Positions 8,016 through 16,224 of a DNA stretch of 64,000 nucleotides are shown piece by piece; the stretch's first letter is position 1, and the number at the start of each line of letters is the position of its first letter. A program made the translations under genes and the position numbers. The notes under the pieces are model-generated. The model ran no database searches and was not told the DNA's origin. It saw only the letters and a list, made by a program, of their open reading frames with translations. This stretch comes from Nostoc sp. ATCC 43529 (GTDB lineage: Bacteria; Cyanobacteriota; Cyanobacteriia; Cyanobacteriales; Nostocaceae). The DNA lies in contig LWTK01000054.1 of the NCBI GenBank assembly GCA_003326205.1, forward strand, positions 957-64,956, given 5' to 3'.

Positions 8016-8663
8016 ATGAAGCTTGTCATCCACGGCAAAAATATTGAAATTACCGATGCAATTCGTGAGTATGTACATCAAAAAATTGAGAAAGCAGTTA
8101 ATCACTTTCAGAACATTACACATGAAGTGGATGTGCATCTTAGCGTAGCGCGGAATCCCCGAATTAATCCTAGACAAGCAGCTGAAGTAACTATTTATGC
8201 CAATGGCAGCGTGATCCGTGCAGAGGAAAGCAGCGAAAACTTATACGCCAGCATCGACTTAGTTGCAGATAAGATTGCCCGTCAACTGCGTAAATACAAA
8301 GAACGGCGTCAAGATCAGAAAACTCATGCCCAACCAACAGAAGAAGTTGTTGCAGACTCAGTAGTCACAGATTTAATTGGCGATCGCACTCCCGAACTAC
8401 CTAGCGAAGTCGTCCGCACCAAATATTTTTCCATGCCTCCCATGACCCTTGCAGAAGCCTTGGAACAACTGCAACTCGTCGGACATGACTTTTATATGTT
8501 CCGCAATATTGAAACAGGAGAGATAAACGTCATTTACGAACGTAACCACGGCGGTTATGGCGTAATTCAACCCCGCAATGGTAACGGCCATACAAACGGT
8601 AAGAATGGTAAGTCAGCCCATGCGAATGTTGCTATGTCGGAAAAGTCGCATTCGGGTAAATAG
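8016..8663 (+). CDS. lrtA: Long-form ribosome hibernation promoting factor (LrtA/HPF), 215 aa
   Basis: The start is ATG 8016 ([20 protein letters not shown]), preceded by GGGAGAG 5 bases away; an upstream in-frame extension is not supported. Residues 1-100 form the HPF/YfiA domain that binds the 30S decoding centre. After a linker, residues about 135-190 are the C-terminal dimerisation domain ([37 protein letters not shown]) that pairs two 70S ribosomes into 100S particles. The cyanobacterial homologue was named for a light-repressed transcript. The tail is Gly/Asn-rich and probably disordered. Confidence 0.93.
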   Translation: MKLVIHGKNIEITDAIREYVHQKIEKAVNHFQNITHEVDVHLSVARNPRINPRQAAEVTIYANGSVIRAEESSENLYASIDLVADKIARQLRKYKERRQDQKTHAQPTEEVVADSVVTDLIGDRTPELPSEVVRTKYFSMPPMTLAEALEQLQLVGHDFYMFRNIETGEINVIYERNHGGYGVIQPRNGNGHTNGKNGKSAHANVAMSEKSHSGK

Positions 8664-8757
8664 TGACTAGGGACTAGGGACTGGGGACTGGGGAGATAAG
8701 AGAGACGGGGAGAGAATTTCATCTCACCACCCTTCCCACACTCCTAGTCCCCAGTCC
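8664..8757. repeat. Short-repeat tract between convergent genes
   Basis: GACTAGG/GACTGGG-type heptamers stand next to lrtA and their complements (CCTAGTCCCCAGTCC) next to prxQ. Together they form an inverted structure between the two convergent stop codons that could act as a two-way terminator. Confidence 0.55.
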
Positions 8758-9216
8758 CTACTTCACAAGCTGTTGCAGCGTTTTTAGGGCTTCTTCAACG
8801 TGACCTTTAAAGTTCAACATTGAATCAAATACGTATTGCACAACTCCCTGTTGGTCAATGACGTAAGTAACGCGGCCAGGGAACAAGCCAAAGGCTGCTG
8901 TTGCGCCATATAGCTTGCGTACTTGGTCGCCTTTGTCGGTCAATAGTGTAAAAGGTAAGTTGTACTTGGCAGCAAATCGCTGGTGAGATTCGGTGGAGTC
9001 GCCACTCACGCCGATAACTTCAGCACCAGCACTTTTAAAAACTTCATACTGGTCGCGAAAGGCGCAGGATTCAGCCGTACAACCGGGTGTGTCGTCTTTG
9101 GGATAAAAATATAAAACAACGGCTTTTTTGCCGCGAAAATCTTGCAGGCGTACTGTTGAGCCGTTTTGAGCGGGTAGACTGAAATTAGGAGCAGTATCTC
9201 CAACTTTGACTGACAT
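8758..9216 (-). CDS. prxQ: Peroxiredoxin Q / Bcp-type, 152 aa
   Basis: A thioredoxin-fold peroxidase that reduces H2O2 and organic peroxides. The signature [16 protein letters not shown] holds the peroxidatic Cys46 and a resolving Cys51 five residues on, the PrxQ arrangement recycled by thioredoxin. The rest of the fold is complete ([30 protein letters not shown]). Length is standard. The start is ATG 9216. Cyanobacteria carry several PrxQ paralogues and which one this is cannot be told here. Confidence 0.93.
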   Translation of the reverse strand: MSVKVGDTAPNFSLPAQNGSTVRLQDFRGKKAVVLYFYPKDDTPGCTAESCAFRDQYEVFKSAGAEVIGVSGDSTESHQRFAAKYNLPFTLLTDKGDQVRKLYGATAAFGLFPGRVTYVIDQQGVVQYVFDSMLNFKGHVEEALKTLQQLVK

Positions 9217-9307
9217 AGCAATTAGTGGTAGTTAGTTTACAAAATTTTACCTTGTATACAAGTCTATAAGTTTTCCTTGATAACCTGCATCAAGCGGGTT
9301 ACCTTAG

Positions 9308-10462
9308 ATGCTCATCAAGGAAAAAATTCCGCTTATGCGCCTGACTTCACTCGATGTTTTTCGCGGCATTACCATTGCTGCGATGATTCTTGTCAATATG
9401 ATGGGAGTTGCAGATGATGTCTATCCTCCCTTCGCTCACGCTGATTGGCACGGCTGTACGCCAACTGACTTGGTATTTCCTTTTTTTCTCTTCATTGTCG
9501 GTGTAGCAATGAGTTTTTCTCTATCGAAGTACACCGAAGGTAATAAACCAACCTCAGCTGTTTACTGGCGGATATTGCGCCGCGCCGCCATTCTCTTTGC
9601 TTTGGGATTACTCCTAAATGGCTTTTGGAATAAAGGTGTTTGGACTTTTGATTTCAGTAGTATCCGGTTGATGGGAGTGTTGCAACGTATCAGCCTTAGC
9701 TATCTACTTGCTTCTTTGATTGTTCTCAACGTCCCACGTAAAGGTCAATGGATATTAGCAGCAGTGCTACTCATCGGTTACTGGCTAACGATGATGTATG
9801 TACCAGTACCCGATTATGGGGCGGGTGTTTTGACGCGGGAAGGTAATTTTGGTGCTTATGTTGACCGCCTAATTATTCCTAAAGCACATTTATATAAAGG
9901 TGATGGTTTTAATTTTCTGGGAGATCCAGAGGGACTATTTAGTACTATTCCTGCAATAGTAAGCGTCCTCGCTGGTTATTTCACTGGGCAATGGATACGC
10001 AGCCAGCCAGTACAATCACGTACAAGTATCGGGTTAGGATTATTTGGAATCGGTTGTTTAATTATTGGTTGGGCGTGGGGGTTGACGTTCCCCATTAATA
10101 AAAAATTGTGGACGAGTTCTTATGTGGTTTTGACAACAGGTTGGGCATTATTTTTGCTAGCAGCTTGTTACGAACTCATCGAAGTACGGTTGATACGTCG
10201 CTGGGGTAAGCCTTTTGAAGTTATGGGTTTAAATGCGATCGCTCTTTTCGTCGGGTCTGTTTTATTAATTAAAATCTTAGTCAGAACCACTATCGGTACA
10301 GGAGAAAACGCTCCTACTACCTACAATTGGATTTACCAGAATTTTTTCGCATCTTGGGCAGGGGCGCTTAATGGTTCCCTGTTTTTTGGCATAGTCACCG
10401 TGTTGTTGTGGTGGGCTGTTGGTGTTGTGATGTATCGCCAACGCTGGTTTTTGAAAGTGTAA
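9308..10462 (+). CDS. Membrane acyltransferase-like protein (HGSNAT/DUF5009, COG4299), 384 aa
   Basis: About ten membrane helices. It begins with the family mark RLTSLDVFRGITIAAMILVN and continues with HADWHGCTPTDLVFPFFLFI, which resembles the catalytic His region of heparan-alpha-glucosaminide N-acetyltransferases. Bacterial members are thought to move acetyl groups across the membrane onto sugars, but no substrate is known here. Either ATG 9308 or ATG 9335 (MRLTSL) could be the start; the second matches the family's usual N-terminus better. It is divergent from prxQ and appears monocistronic. Confidence 0.8.
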   Translation: MLIKEKIPLMRLTSLDVFRGITIAAMILVNMMGVADDVYPPFAHADWHGCTPTDLVFPFFLFIVGVAMSFSLSKYTEGNKPTSAVYWRILRRAAILFALGLLLNGFWNKGVWTFDFSSIRLMGVLQRISLSYLLASLIVLNVPRKGQWILAAVLLIGYWLTMMYVPVPDYGAGVLTREGNFGAYVDRLIIPKAHLYKGDGFNFLGDPEGLFSTIPAIVSVLAGYFTGQWIRSQPVQSRTSIGLGLFGIGCLIIGWAWGLTFPINKKLWTSSYVVLTTGWALFLLAACYELIEVRLIRRWGKPFEVMGLNAIALFVGSVLLIKILVRTTIGTGENAPTTYNWIYQNFFASWAGALNGSLFFGIVTVLLWWAVGVVMYRQRWFLKV

Positions 10463-10686
10463 GTAAAAATTAAGCGATACCTTCTTTACGAGACGCTACG
10501 CTAACGCACTTCCAGTTTATAATTCGGTCACAATAGCAACGAATATCAGAAGGCTGGTGGTGTTCGGAAAAGCGATGTCTACGACCGGCTACACCAACGC
10601 AAGCGTCCTGTACGTCAAGGCGCGGTTTTGCCTATAAGTTAATCGTAGGGGCACAATATATTGTGCCCCTATCTGTGTACTTAAAC
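10463..10686. other. Intergenic repeats between convergent genes
   Basis: It contains a GAGACGCTACGCTAACGC short repeat (10490-10508), a GCGATGTCTACGACCGGCTA repeat (10573 on; a relative lies at 47668 on), and a perfect palindrome at 10646-10671. There is no gene. Confidence 0.6.
10646..10671 (-). terminator. Perfect 26-bp palindrome after cmpD
   Basis: Arms TAGGGGCACAATA and TATTGTGCCCCTA meet with no loop base between them. It lies 15 bp past the cmpD stop and could end the cmp transcript. It also belongs to the dispersed palindrome class seen at 28809-28844. Confidence 0.5.
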
Positions 10687-11538
10687 TTAACCTACATCAT
10701 CATGGGCGAAACGGTTAAACAGGAAGTCTAAGGCATAGTTACGCAGTTGATAATATTGTGGATCTTCCATGATACGGGCGCGATCGCGGGGACGAGGAAA
10801 AGGAATTTCCATAACTTCGCCAATTTTTGCATGTGGCCCGTTGGTCATCATCACCAACTTATCTGCTAAAAATAGGGCTTCGTCGATGTCGTGGGTAATC
10901 ATCAACACTGTGCAGCGATTTTCATTCCAAATTTTCAGCAGTTCTTCTTGTAACTCTTCTTTGGTAATAGCATCCAGCGCCCCAAAAGGTTCGTCTAAAA
11001 TTAAAACTTTGGGACGAATCGCCAAAGCGCGGGCGATGGAAACTCTTTGTCTCATACCGCCGGACATTTGCATTGGTTTCTTTTCCATCGCGTCAGCCAG
11101 TCCCACCATTGCCAAATGGTCGCGCACGATCGCTCTTTTTTCAGCTTGTGGTTTATTAGGATAAACGGCGTTAACAGCTAAGTAAATATTTTCAAAAGCA
11201 GTCCGCCACGGTAGCAAAGCATAGTTTTGGAAGACAACCATTCTGTCTGGGCCTGGTTTGGTAATGGGCTGTCCTTCCAGTAATACTTGCCCGGAGGTGG
11301 GAAAGTTAAAACCAGATACCATATTTAACAACGTAGATTTACCACAGCCAGAGTGACCGATGACACAAATAAACTCGCCTTGCTCGACGTTGAGGTTAAC
11401 GCCATCGAGTACGGTGAAGGGGCCTTTTTTTGTGGGATAGACTTTGGTAACGTCTTTGATTTCTAGGAAGGGCTGGCGGGTGGCTGTATTTCCTAGTGGC
11501 TTTCTGAGGTCGGTAACTGTTGAATTGCGGTTTTGCAT
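10687..11538 (-). CDS. cmpD: Bicarbonate ABC transporter ATPase CmpD (CmpD/NrtD family), 283 aa
   Basis: The second nucleotide-binding subunit of the BCT1 transporter. Visible motifs are Walker A GHSGCGKST, the Q-loop FQNYALLPW, the ABC signature MSGGMRQR, Walker B VLILDEPFGALD and the switch His (ITHDIDEA). CmpD and NrtD (nitrate) are close paralogues that cannot be told apart on this protein alone. The call follows from the CmpA at the head of the cluster. It is the last gene of the minus-strand cluster and is separated from cmpC by a 135-bp tract of short repeats. Confidence 0.8.
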   Translation of the reverse strand: MQNRNSTVTDLRKPLGNTATRQPFLEIKDVTKVYPTKKGPFTVLDGVNLNVEQGEFICVIGHSGCGKSTLLNMVSGFNFPTSGQVLLEGQPITKPGPDRMVVFQNYALLPWRTAFENIYLAVNAVYPNKPQAEKRAIVRDHLAMVGLADAMEKKPMQMSGGMRQRVSIARALAIRPKVLILDEPFGALDAITKEELQEELLKIWNENRCTVLMITHDIDEALFLADKLVMMTNGPHAKIGEVMEIPFPRPRDRARIMEDPQYYQLRNYALDFLFNRFAHDDVG

Positions 11539-11544
11539 GGTGAT

Positions 11545-11673
11545 TTGGTGATTGGGTATTGGGGACTGGGGACTGGTGATTGGGGATTGGGGATTGGGGA
11601 ATTAATTCTTTCTCCCCCTGCCTTTTGCCTTTTGCCTTTTGCCTTCTGCCTCTTGCCTTCTGCCTCTTGCCTT
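11545..11673. repeat. Short tandem repeats between cmpC and cmpD
   Basis: Runs of GGGGATT/GGGGACT and of TGCCTTT/TGCCTTC/TGCCTCT heptamers fill nearly the whole gap. They are typical Nostoc short tandemly repeated sequences and may make the cmpC-cmpD spacer RNA structured. Confidence 0.75.
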
Positions 11674-13680
11674 CTATGACGCGAGTTTTCTTCTTGGCGC
11701 GTCAAGAATAACTTCCGCGACTGAGAAATCGCGTTTAATTTTCAAGCTGTTGAGATAGGAAATTGGGTCGTCGGCGTTAAAGGGAGTACCATCGAATAGT
11801 TGGATGGGTTGGCGAATGTAGCTGATATCTAAGCCTAATTCCCGTGCGGCGGTACTGAAAACGCGGACTCGGCAGACGCGTTCGACAACTTCTACCCAAT
11901 TTCTAGGGAAGGGAGTGTCACCCCAACGCGCTAATTGACTCATAATCCAAATTTGTTCGGTGCGGCTGGGGCGGTTAATGGCAGACTCGGAATAAAATTG
12001 GTGATGGGCGTAGTCTCGCAGGGGATGGTCTAAGTCACAGCTGAGGCTATCTGGATCTTCGAGTTGGATGTATTCTAAATCTGTGCTGACATACTCTCGC
12101 CCTGCTACAATTTGCCGAATCTCTTGGGCATTGTCGGGATTTGCACAGTATTGACAAGCTTCTAGCAAGGCTTTGGTTAAGGCAATGTGGGTATTGGGAT
12201 AAGCTTCTGCCCAATCTTCCCGCACTCCCAGAACTTTACCGGGGTGTCCTAACCAAACTTCCAAGTCGGTGGCGATGGTAAAGCCAACACCTTCGGCGGC
12301 GGCGCGGTAATTCCAAGGTTCGCCGACGCAGTAACCATCGATGCTTCCGGCTTGCAAGTCGGCTACCATCTGGGCTGGGGGAATGGTCTTCATGTCTACA
12401 TCGGCGTCGGGGTCTATTCCACCAGCAGCTAACCAGTAACGCAGGAGTAAGTTGTGCATAGATGCGGGATGCACTACGCCCATTGTGTGCCTTTGGTCGC
12501 GGGTGCTAAGTAGATATCTTTTGAAGTCTGATAAGCTTTGCACGCCTTGGTCGTAAAAGCGTTTTGCTAAGGTAATGGCGTTACCGTTGCGGGTCATGGT
12601 GAGGGCGGTGACAACAGGGAAAGGTTGGTTGTTGTGTCCTCCCAAAGTTAACCACATGGGCATTCCAGAAGGCATTTGCGCCGCATCCAAATAACCGCCA
12701 CTCATGCCATCAACAATACCACGCCAGCTACTTTCGCGCACTAGATGAACTTCATCTAAACCATGTTTGACGAAGAAGCCTTTTTCTTTGGCAACTGCTA
12801 AGGGGGCGCAAGCGGTGAGGGGTAAAAAGCCGATTTCTAGGTTAACTTTTTCTAAGCCATGACGGGAAATGTCGGCAGTTTTTCTGGCGCGAATTTTCTT
12901 AATGCGTTTTTGCTGGTTGAGGAAGTAAATCATCTCACTACGCAAGCTGTAGTAACTGGGATGTTCTACAACTTCCATGCGCTTGCGGGGTCTGGGAATA
13001 TCTACTTCTAAAATGTCACCAATTTTCGATTCGGGGCCGTTGGTGAGCATGACAATTCTGTCAGATAATAGCACTGCTTCGTCCACATCATGGGTGACCA
13101 TGACGGCAGTAACTTCATTTTCTTCGCAGATTTGCATGAGTTGTTCTTGCAAATTACCGCGAGTGAGGGCATCTAAAGCGCCGAAGGGTTCATCTAATAG
13201 TAACAGCTTGGGACGAATTGCTAAAGCACGAGCGATCGCTACACGTTGTTTTTGCCCCCCAGATAACATTCCCGGCTGTTTGTCAGCATGGGGACGCAAG
13301 CCCACCATGTCTATATGTTTTTCGATAATAGCGTTGCGTTCGGCTGCGGGTACGCCTTTCATTACTGAGTCTACCGCTAGGGCAATATTTTCTCTCACTG
13401 TCCGCCAAGGTAATAGCGAATAGTTTTGAAAAACTACCATTCTATCGGGGCCTGGTTGGCTGATTCTTTGTCCTTCTAAGGTGACAATACCTTCACTGGG
13501 CAAATCCAGACCTGCAATCATATTTAATAATGTAGATTTGCCGCAACCGGAGTGACCAATTAAGGAAACAAATTCTCCTTTTTTAATTTGCAGGTCAATT
13601 CCTTTGAGGGCAATATATTTACCGCCGCCGGTTAATTCAAAAACTTTATCAATGCGATCGACAGCAACGAATGTAGACAT
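11674..13680 (-). CDS. cmpC: Bicarbonate ABC transporter CmpC: ATPase fused to a CmpA-like domain, 668 aa
   Basis: Residues 1-260 form an ABC ATPase (GHSGCGKST, LSGGQKQR, LLLLDEPFGALD). Residues about 285-660 resemble the substrate-binding protein ([29 protein letters not shown]-type segment [19 protein letters not shown]). This fusion is found only in NrtC and CmpC. In both, the C-terminal domain is a cytosolic regulatory sensor (nitrate or bicarbonate). It is co-directional with flv2 upstream (79-bp gap) and cmpD downstream. The start is ATG 13680. Confidence 0.85.
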   Translation of the reverse strand: MSTFVAVDRIDKVFELTGGGKYIALKGIDLQIKKGEFVSLIGHSGCGKSTLLNMIAGLDLPSEGIVTLEGQRISQPGPDRMVVFQNYSLLPWRTVRENIALAVDSVMKGVPAAERNAIIEKHIDMVGLRPHADKQPGMLSGGQKQRVAIARALAIRPKLLLLDEPFGALDALTRGNLQEQLMQICEENEVTAVMVTHDVDEAVLLSDRIVMLTNGPESKIGDILEVDIPRPRKRMEVVEHPSYYSLRSEMIYFLNQQKRIKKIRARKTADISRHGLEKVNLEIGFLPLTACAPLAVAKEKGFFVKHGLDEVHLVRESSWRGIVDGMSGGYLDAAQMPSGMPMWLTLGGHNNQPFPVVTALTMTRNGNAITLAKRFYDQGVQSLSDFKRYLLSTRDQRHTMGVVHPASMHNLLLRYWLAAGGIDPDADVDMKTIPPAQMVADLQAGSIDGYCVGEPWNYRAAAEGVGFTIATDLEVWLGHPGKVLGVREDWAEAYPNTHIALTKALLEACQYCANPDNAQEIRQIVAGREYVSTDLEYIQLEDPDSLSCDLDHPLRDYAHHQFYSESAINRPSRTEQIWIMSQLARWGDTPFPRNWVEVVERVCRVRVFSTAARELGLDISYIRQPIQLFDGTPFNADDPISYLNSLKIKRDFSVAEVILDAPRRKLAS

Positions 13681-13759
13681 GGTAGTTTGGGGATTGAGGG
13701 TTGAATTTTAAACGCAAAGGAACGCTGAGGTTGGCGCGAAGGAGCGCAAAGTTTTAGGG

Positions 13760-15496
13760 TTAATAATAGCTGCCGGATTTCCGGTATTCTAGGGCGGTTA
13801 AGCCATCGGTTTCTAGGACTTGACCTTTATTGACTACGGCATAAATTAACCATCTGTCACCACATTTGATTTGATTTTGAACGGTGCATTCTAAGTAGGA
13901 CAATGCTTCGGTAAGAATTAAGCAACCATTGTCAGCAGTTTGTGTGGAAAGATTGAGAAAGGGATTGTTTCCTAAAACGCTATTGCGGGAAAAATTGCGG
14001 CGGATATTTCTACCTTCTTTGAGAATATTTAATACAAATTTATCGCCGGGATGGCACATTAAATCGGCATTTTGTTCTTCAGCAATGGCAACCATAATTC
14101 CTGGTGGATTGAAGGTTGCTTGAGATACCCAAGAGGTTAAAACGCCTTTGTGGCTTTCTTCATCACGAGTTGTTAAAACACACAAGGAACCGATGATACG
14201 ACCCACTGCTTGTTCGGTGCGGTCTACTTGGGTTTCTGTAACAACTTGACGCGCAGTCCGCAATTTTTTAGTTTTCTTCAAGTTTTGGGCAAAGGAAGCG
14301 CCTGCTTCTTTGCACTGTTGAAAAATTTCATCTGTGGGTGTAAAGCGGACTCGAATTGTTTCAAATCCTAAAAGATAATTGGCATCTTTGAGTTTACTTT
14401 CCAGTAAATCAATTGCTTCTCCACTCCAGCCATAGGAACCAAATACTCCTGCTAATTTTGTTTTAGCTGCTGTGGCAAGAACTATTCCTAAAGCTGTTTG
14501 AATTTGGGTCGGTGCATGACCGCCTAAGGTGGGCGAACCAATAATAAAGCCGTTGCAAGCTTCAATAATGCGAGTAATTTCTGCTGGTTCAGCTAGTTCG
14601 CAATTAATGGACTCTACATTGACTCCATTTTCAATTAAACCTTGAGCGATCGCATTAGCTACAATTGCCGTATTTCCATAAGCGGAGGCATAAAGTAAAG
14701 CAACGCTCAATTCTTGTAATTTTTGTTTTTGGCACCATTGCCGATAATCAAAACTAAATCGACTCAGACTATAACGAACAATAGGCCCATGAGCAGGAGC
14801 ATAACATTTTGCAGGGAAAATTGAAAGCTTTTCTAAAGCAACTTCGACTTGTTTTGCTTGGGGTGCGTGAAGACAATCAAAATAATAATGACGTTCTCCA
14901 TCTAAACGTTTCCAGTCTTCATCAAATAGTGTATCTTCGCAAATATGAGCGCCAAAAAATTTGTCTGTGTAAAGAATTTTAGTCGCAGAATCATAAGTAC
15001 ACAATCCATCTGCCCAGCGAGGAGTCGGTACAGTAATAAATGTGAGATTATGTCCTTGTCCTAAATCCAAAGTATCCTCGGAACGCACAGCTTGAATGCG
15101 CGATTCCCATTCTGGAAAAGCTGTTTTCAAAGCATTAGCAGCAGGGCGAGAACAAATTAAAGTAGCTTGAGTAGCTTGAGAAAATAATACTTGTAAAGTG
15201 GCTCTGCGGTTCGGATTTACATGACCGAGAACAATGTAATCTAGGGTAGCGAAATCTAGATGTTGTGCTAATTGTTGGAGATAAATTTCGGTAAAAGATT
15301 CACCGGGAGGGTCGATTAAAGCTTTTTTCTCAGCTTGAATGAGATAAGAATTTGCTGTAGTTCCCCGTTGGCGGGAATACTCAACTTCAAATTTTAGTCT
15401 GTCCCAAGTGCGCGATCGCAAAACCAGCGTATCTTTACCAATTTCAGCAACCTGCACATCTCTCGGACGGCTGGTAATTAAAGTATTAGCAGACAT
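13760..15496 (-). CDS. flv2: Flavodiiron protein Flv2 (diflavin type, non-canonical metal site), 578 aa
   Basis: Three modules are seen: a metallo-beta-lactamase-like domain (about 30-255), flavodoxin (about 260-400) and a C-terminal flavin reductase (about 430-575), the cyanobacterial class C layout. The diiron ligands are largely replaced. HVNPNR (92-97) stands where HxExDH is expected, PRW replaces LHW, and YTDKF replaces the ligand Asp. This matches Flv1/Flv2, the partner that works in a heterodimer. Pairing with the upstream canonical flv4 across a small membrane gene identifies it as Flv2, part of the photosystem II electron-valve operon. An AGAGAGG ribosome site precedes ATG 15496. Confidence 0.85.
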   Translation of the reverse strand: MSANTLITSRPRDVQVAEIGKDTLVLRSRTWDRLKFEVEYSRQRGTTANSYLIQAEKKALIDPPGESFTEIYLQQLAQHLDFATLDYIVLGHVNPNRRATLQVLFSQATQATLICSRPAANALKTAFPEWESRIQAVRSEDTLDLGQGHNLTFITVPTPRWADGLCTYDSATKILYTDKFFGAHICEDTLFDEDWKRLDGERHYYFDCLHAPQAKQVEVALEKLSIFPAKCYAPAHGPIVRYSLSRFSFDYRQWCQKQKLQELSVALLYASAYGNTAIVANAIAQGLIENGVNVESINCELAEPAEITRIIEACNGFIIGSPTLGGHAPTQIQTALGIVLATAAKTKLAGVFGSYGWSGEAIDLLESKLKDANYLLGFETIRVRFTPTDEIFQQCKEAGASFAQNLKKTKKLRTARQVVTETQVDRTEQAVGRIIGSLCVLTTRDEESHKGVLTSWVSQATFNPPGIMVAIAEEQNADLMCHPGDKFVLNILKEGRNIRRNFSRNSVLGNNPFLNLSTQTADNGCLILTEALSYLECTVQNQIKCGDRWLIYAVVNKGQVLETDGLTALEYRKSGSYY

Positions 15497-15610
15497 AGTA
15501 ACCTCTCTGGGAATGGGGAGTGGGGAATGGGGAATGAATGGGGCATTAGTTAGGGACTGTGGGAGGGGTGGGGTGAAATTTTCTTTGTCATTTCCCCCAC
15601 TCCCTATTCC

Positions 15611-16120
15611 CTATTCCCCACTCTCCATTAATTCCGATTTGGCTCGATTTTTATAGCGTTTAGATACTGCTTGTTCGGGGTCGATGCCTTCAAAGGTGGG
15701 AGGTAGCCAAACTCGAACAACTAGTATTACTCCTAAAACTAATAAGAAGGCACAAGTGGCTAAAATTTGACTCCAATTAGTTTCTAAAACTCCTTTAACA
15801 ATGACTTCTCGTAAGGCGGAAACAATGGATACTTCGACGGCTACGCCAATAGATATTCGTTGTTCTTGTAAGTAAATAATCAGCAGTCGAAATAACTCAA
15901 CTAAGATGAGCAAAAAGAGGATATCGGCAGTAACAATATGAAAATCTAGTGGCGGAAGCAGGGAGAAAAACATATCTCTCACCTGAATTACCATGAAGCA
16001 AAATAAACCGAGACACAGGGAAATCACAATCAAATCTTGAATCAATTCCAAGGTTTTGACAACGTGTTTCCGATGGATTTCATAGCTGGAATTTTGGCTA
16101 TCTTGAAAAGACTTATACAT
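15611..16120 (-). CDS. PsiE-like membrane protein of the flv4-2 operon (Sll0218-type position), 169 aa
   Basis: Four hydrophobic segments are visible (LIVISLCLGLFCFMVIQV, ADILFLLILVELFRLLIIYL, and two later ones ending LVLGVILVVRVWLPP), with a basic-acidic C-terminal tail. The pattern resembles the phosphate-starvation-inducible PsiE family. In Synechocystis a small membrane protein, Sll0218, lies between flv4 and flv2 and supports photosystem II. Position and topology make this its counterpart, though sequence orthology was not tested. It lies 105 bp after flv4 and 115 bp before flv2. Confidence 0.75.
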   Translation of the reverse strand: MYKSFQDSQNSSYEIHRKHVVKTLELIQDLIVISLCLGLFCFMVIQVRDMFFSLLPPLDFHIVTADILFLLILVELFRLLIIYLQEQRISIGVAVEVSIVSALREVIVKGVLETNWSQILATCAFLLVLGVILVVRVWLPPTFEGIDPEQAVSKRYKNRAKSELMESGE

Positions 16121-16180
16121 GGCTTTTTGTGTGTGGGGAGTGGGAGATGGGGAAGACGCAAAGACGCGGGAACGCGGAGA

Positions 16181-16222
16181 ATGACTAATGACTAATGACC
16201 AATGACCAATGACTAATGACCA
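16181..16222. repeat. AATGACC/AATGACT heptamer tract after flv4
   Basis: Six head-to-tail heptanucleotides (ATGACTA, ATGACCA) end 2 bp before the flv4 stop codon. They form part of the flv4-orf spacer. Confidence 0.75.
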
Positions 16223-16224
16223 AT

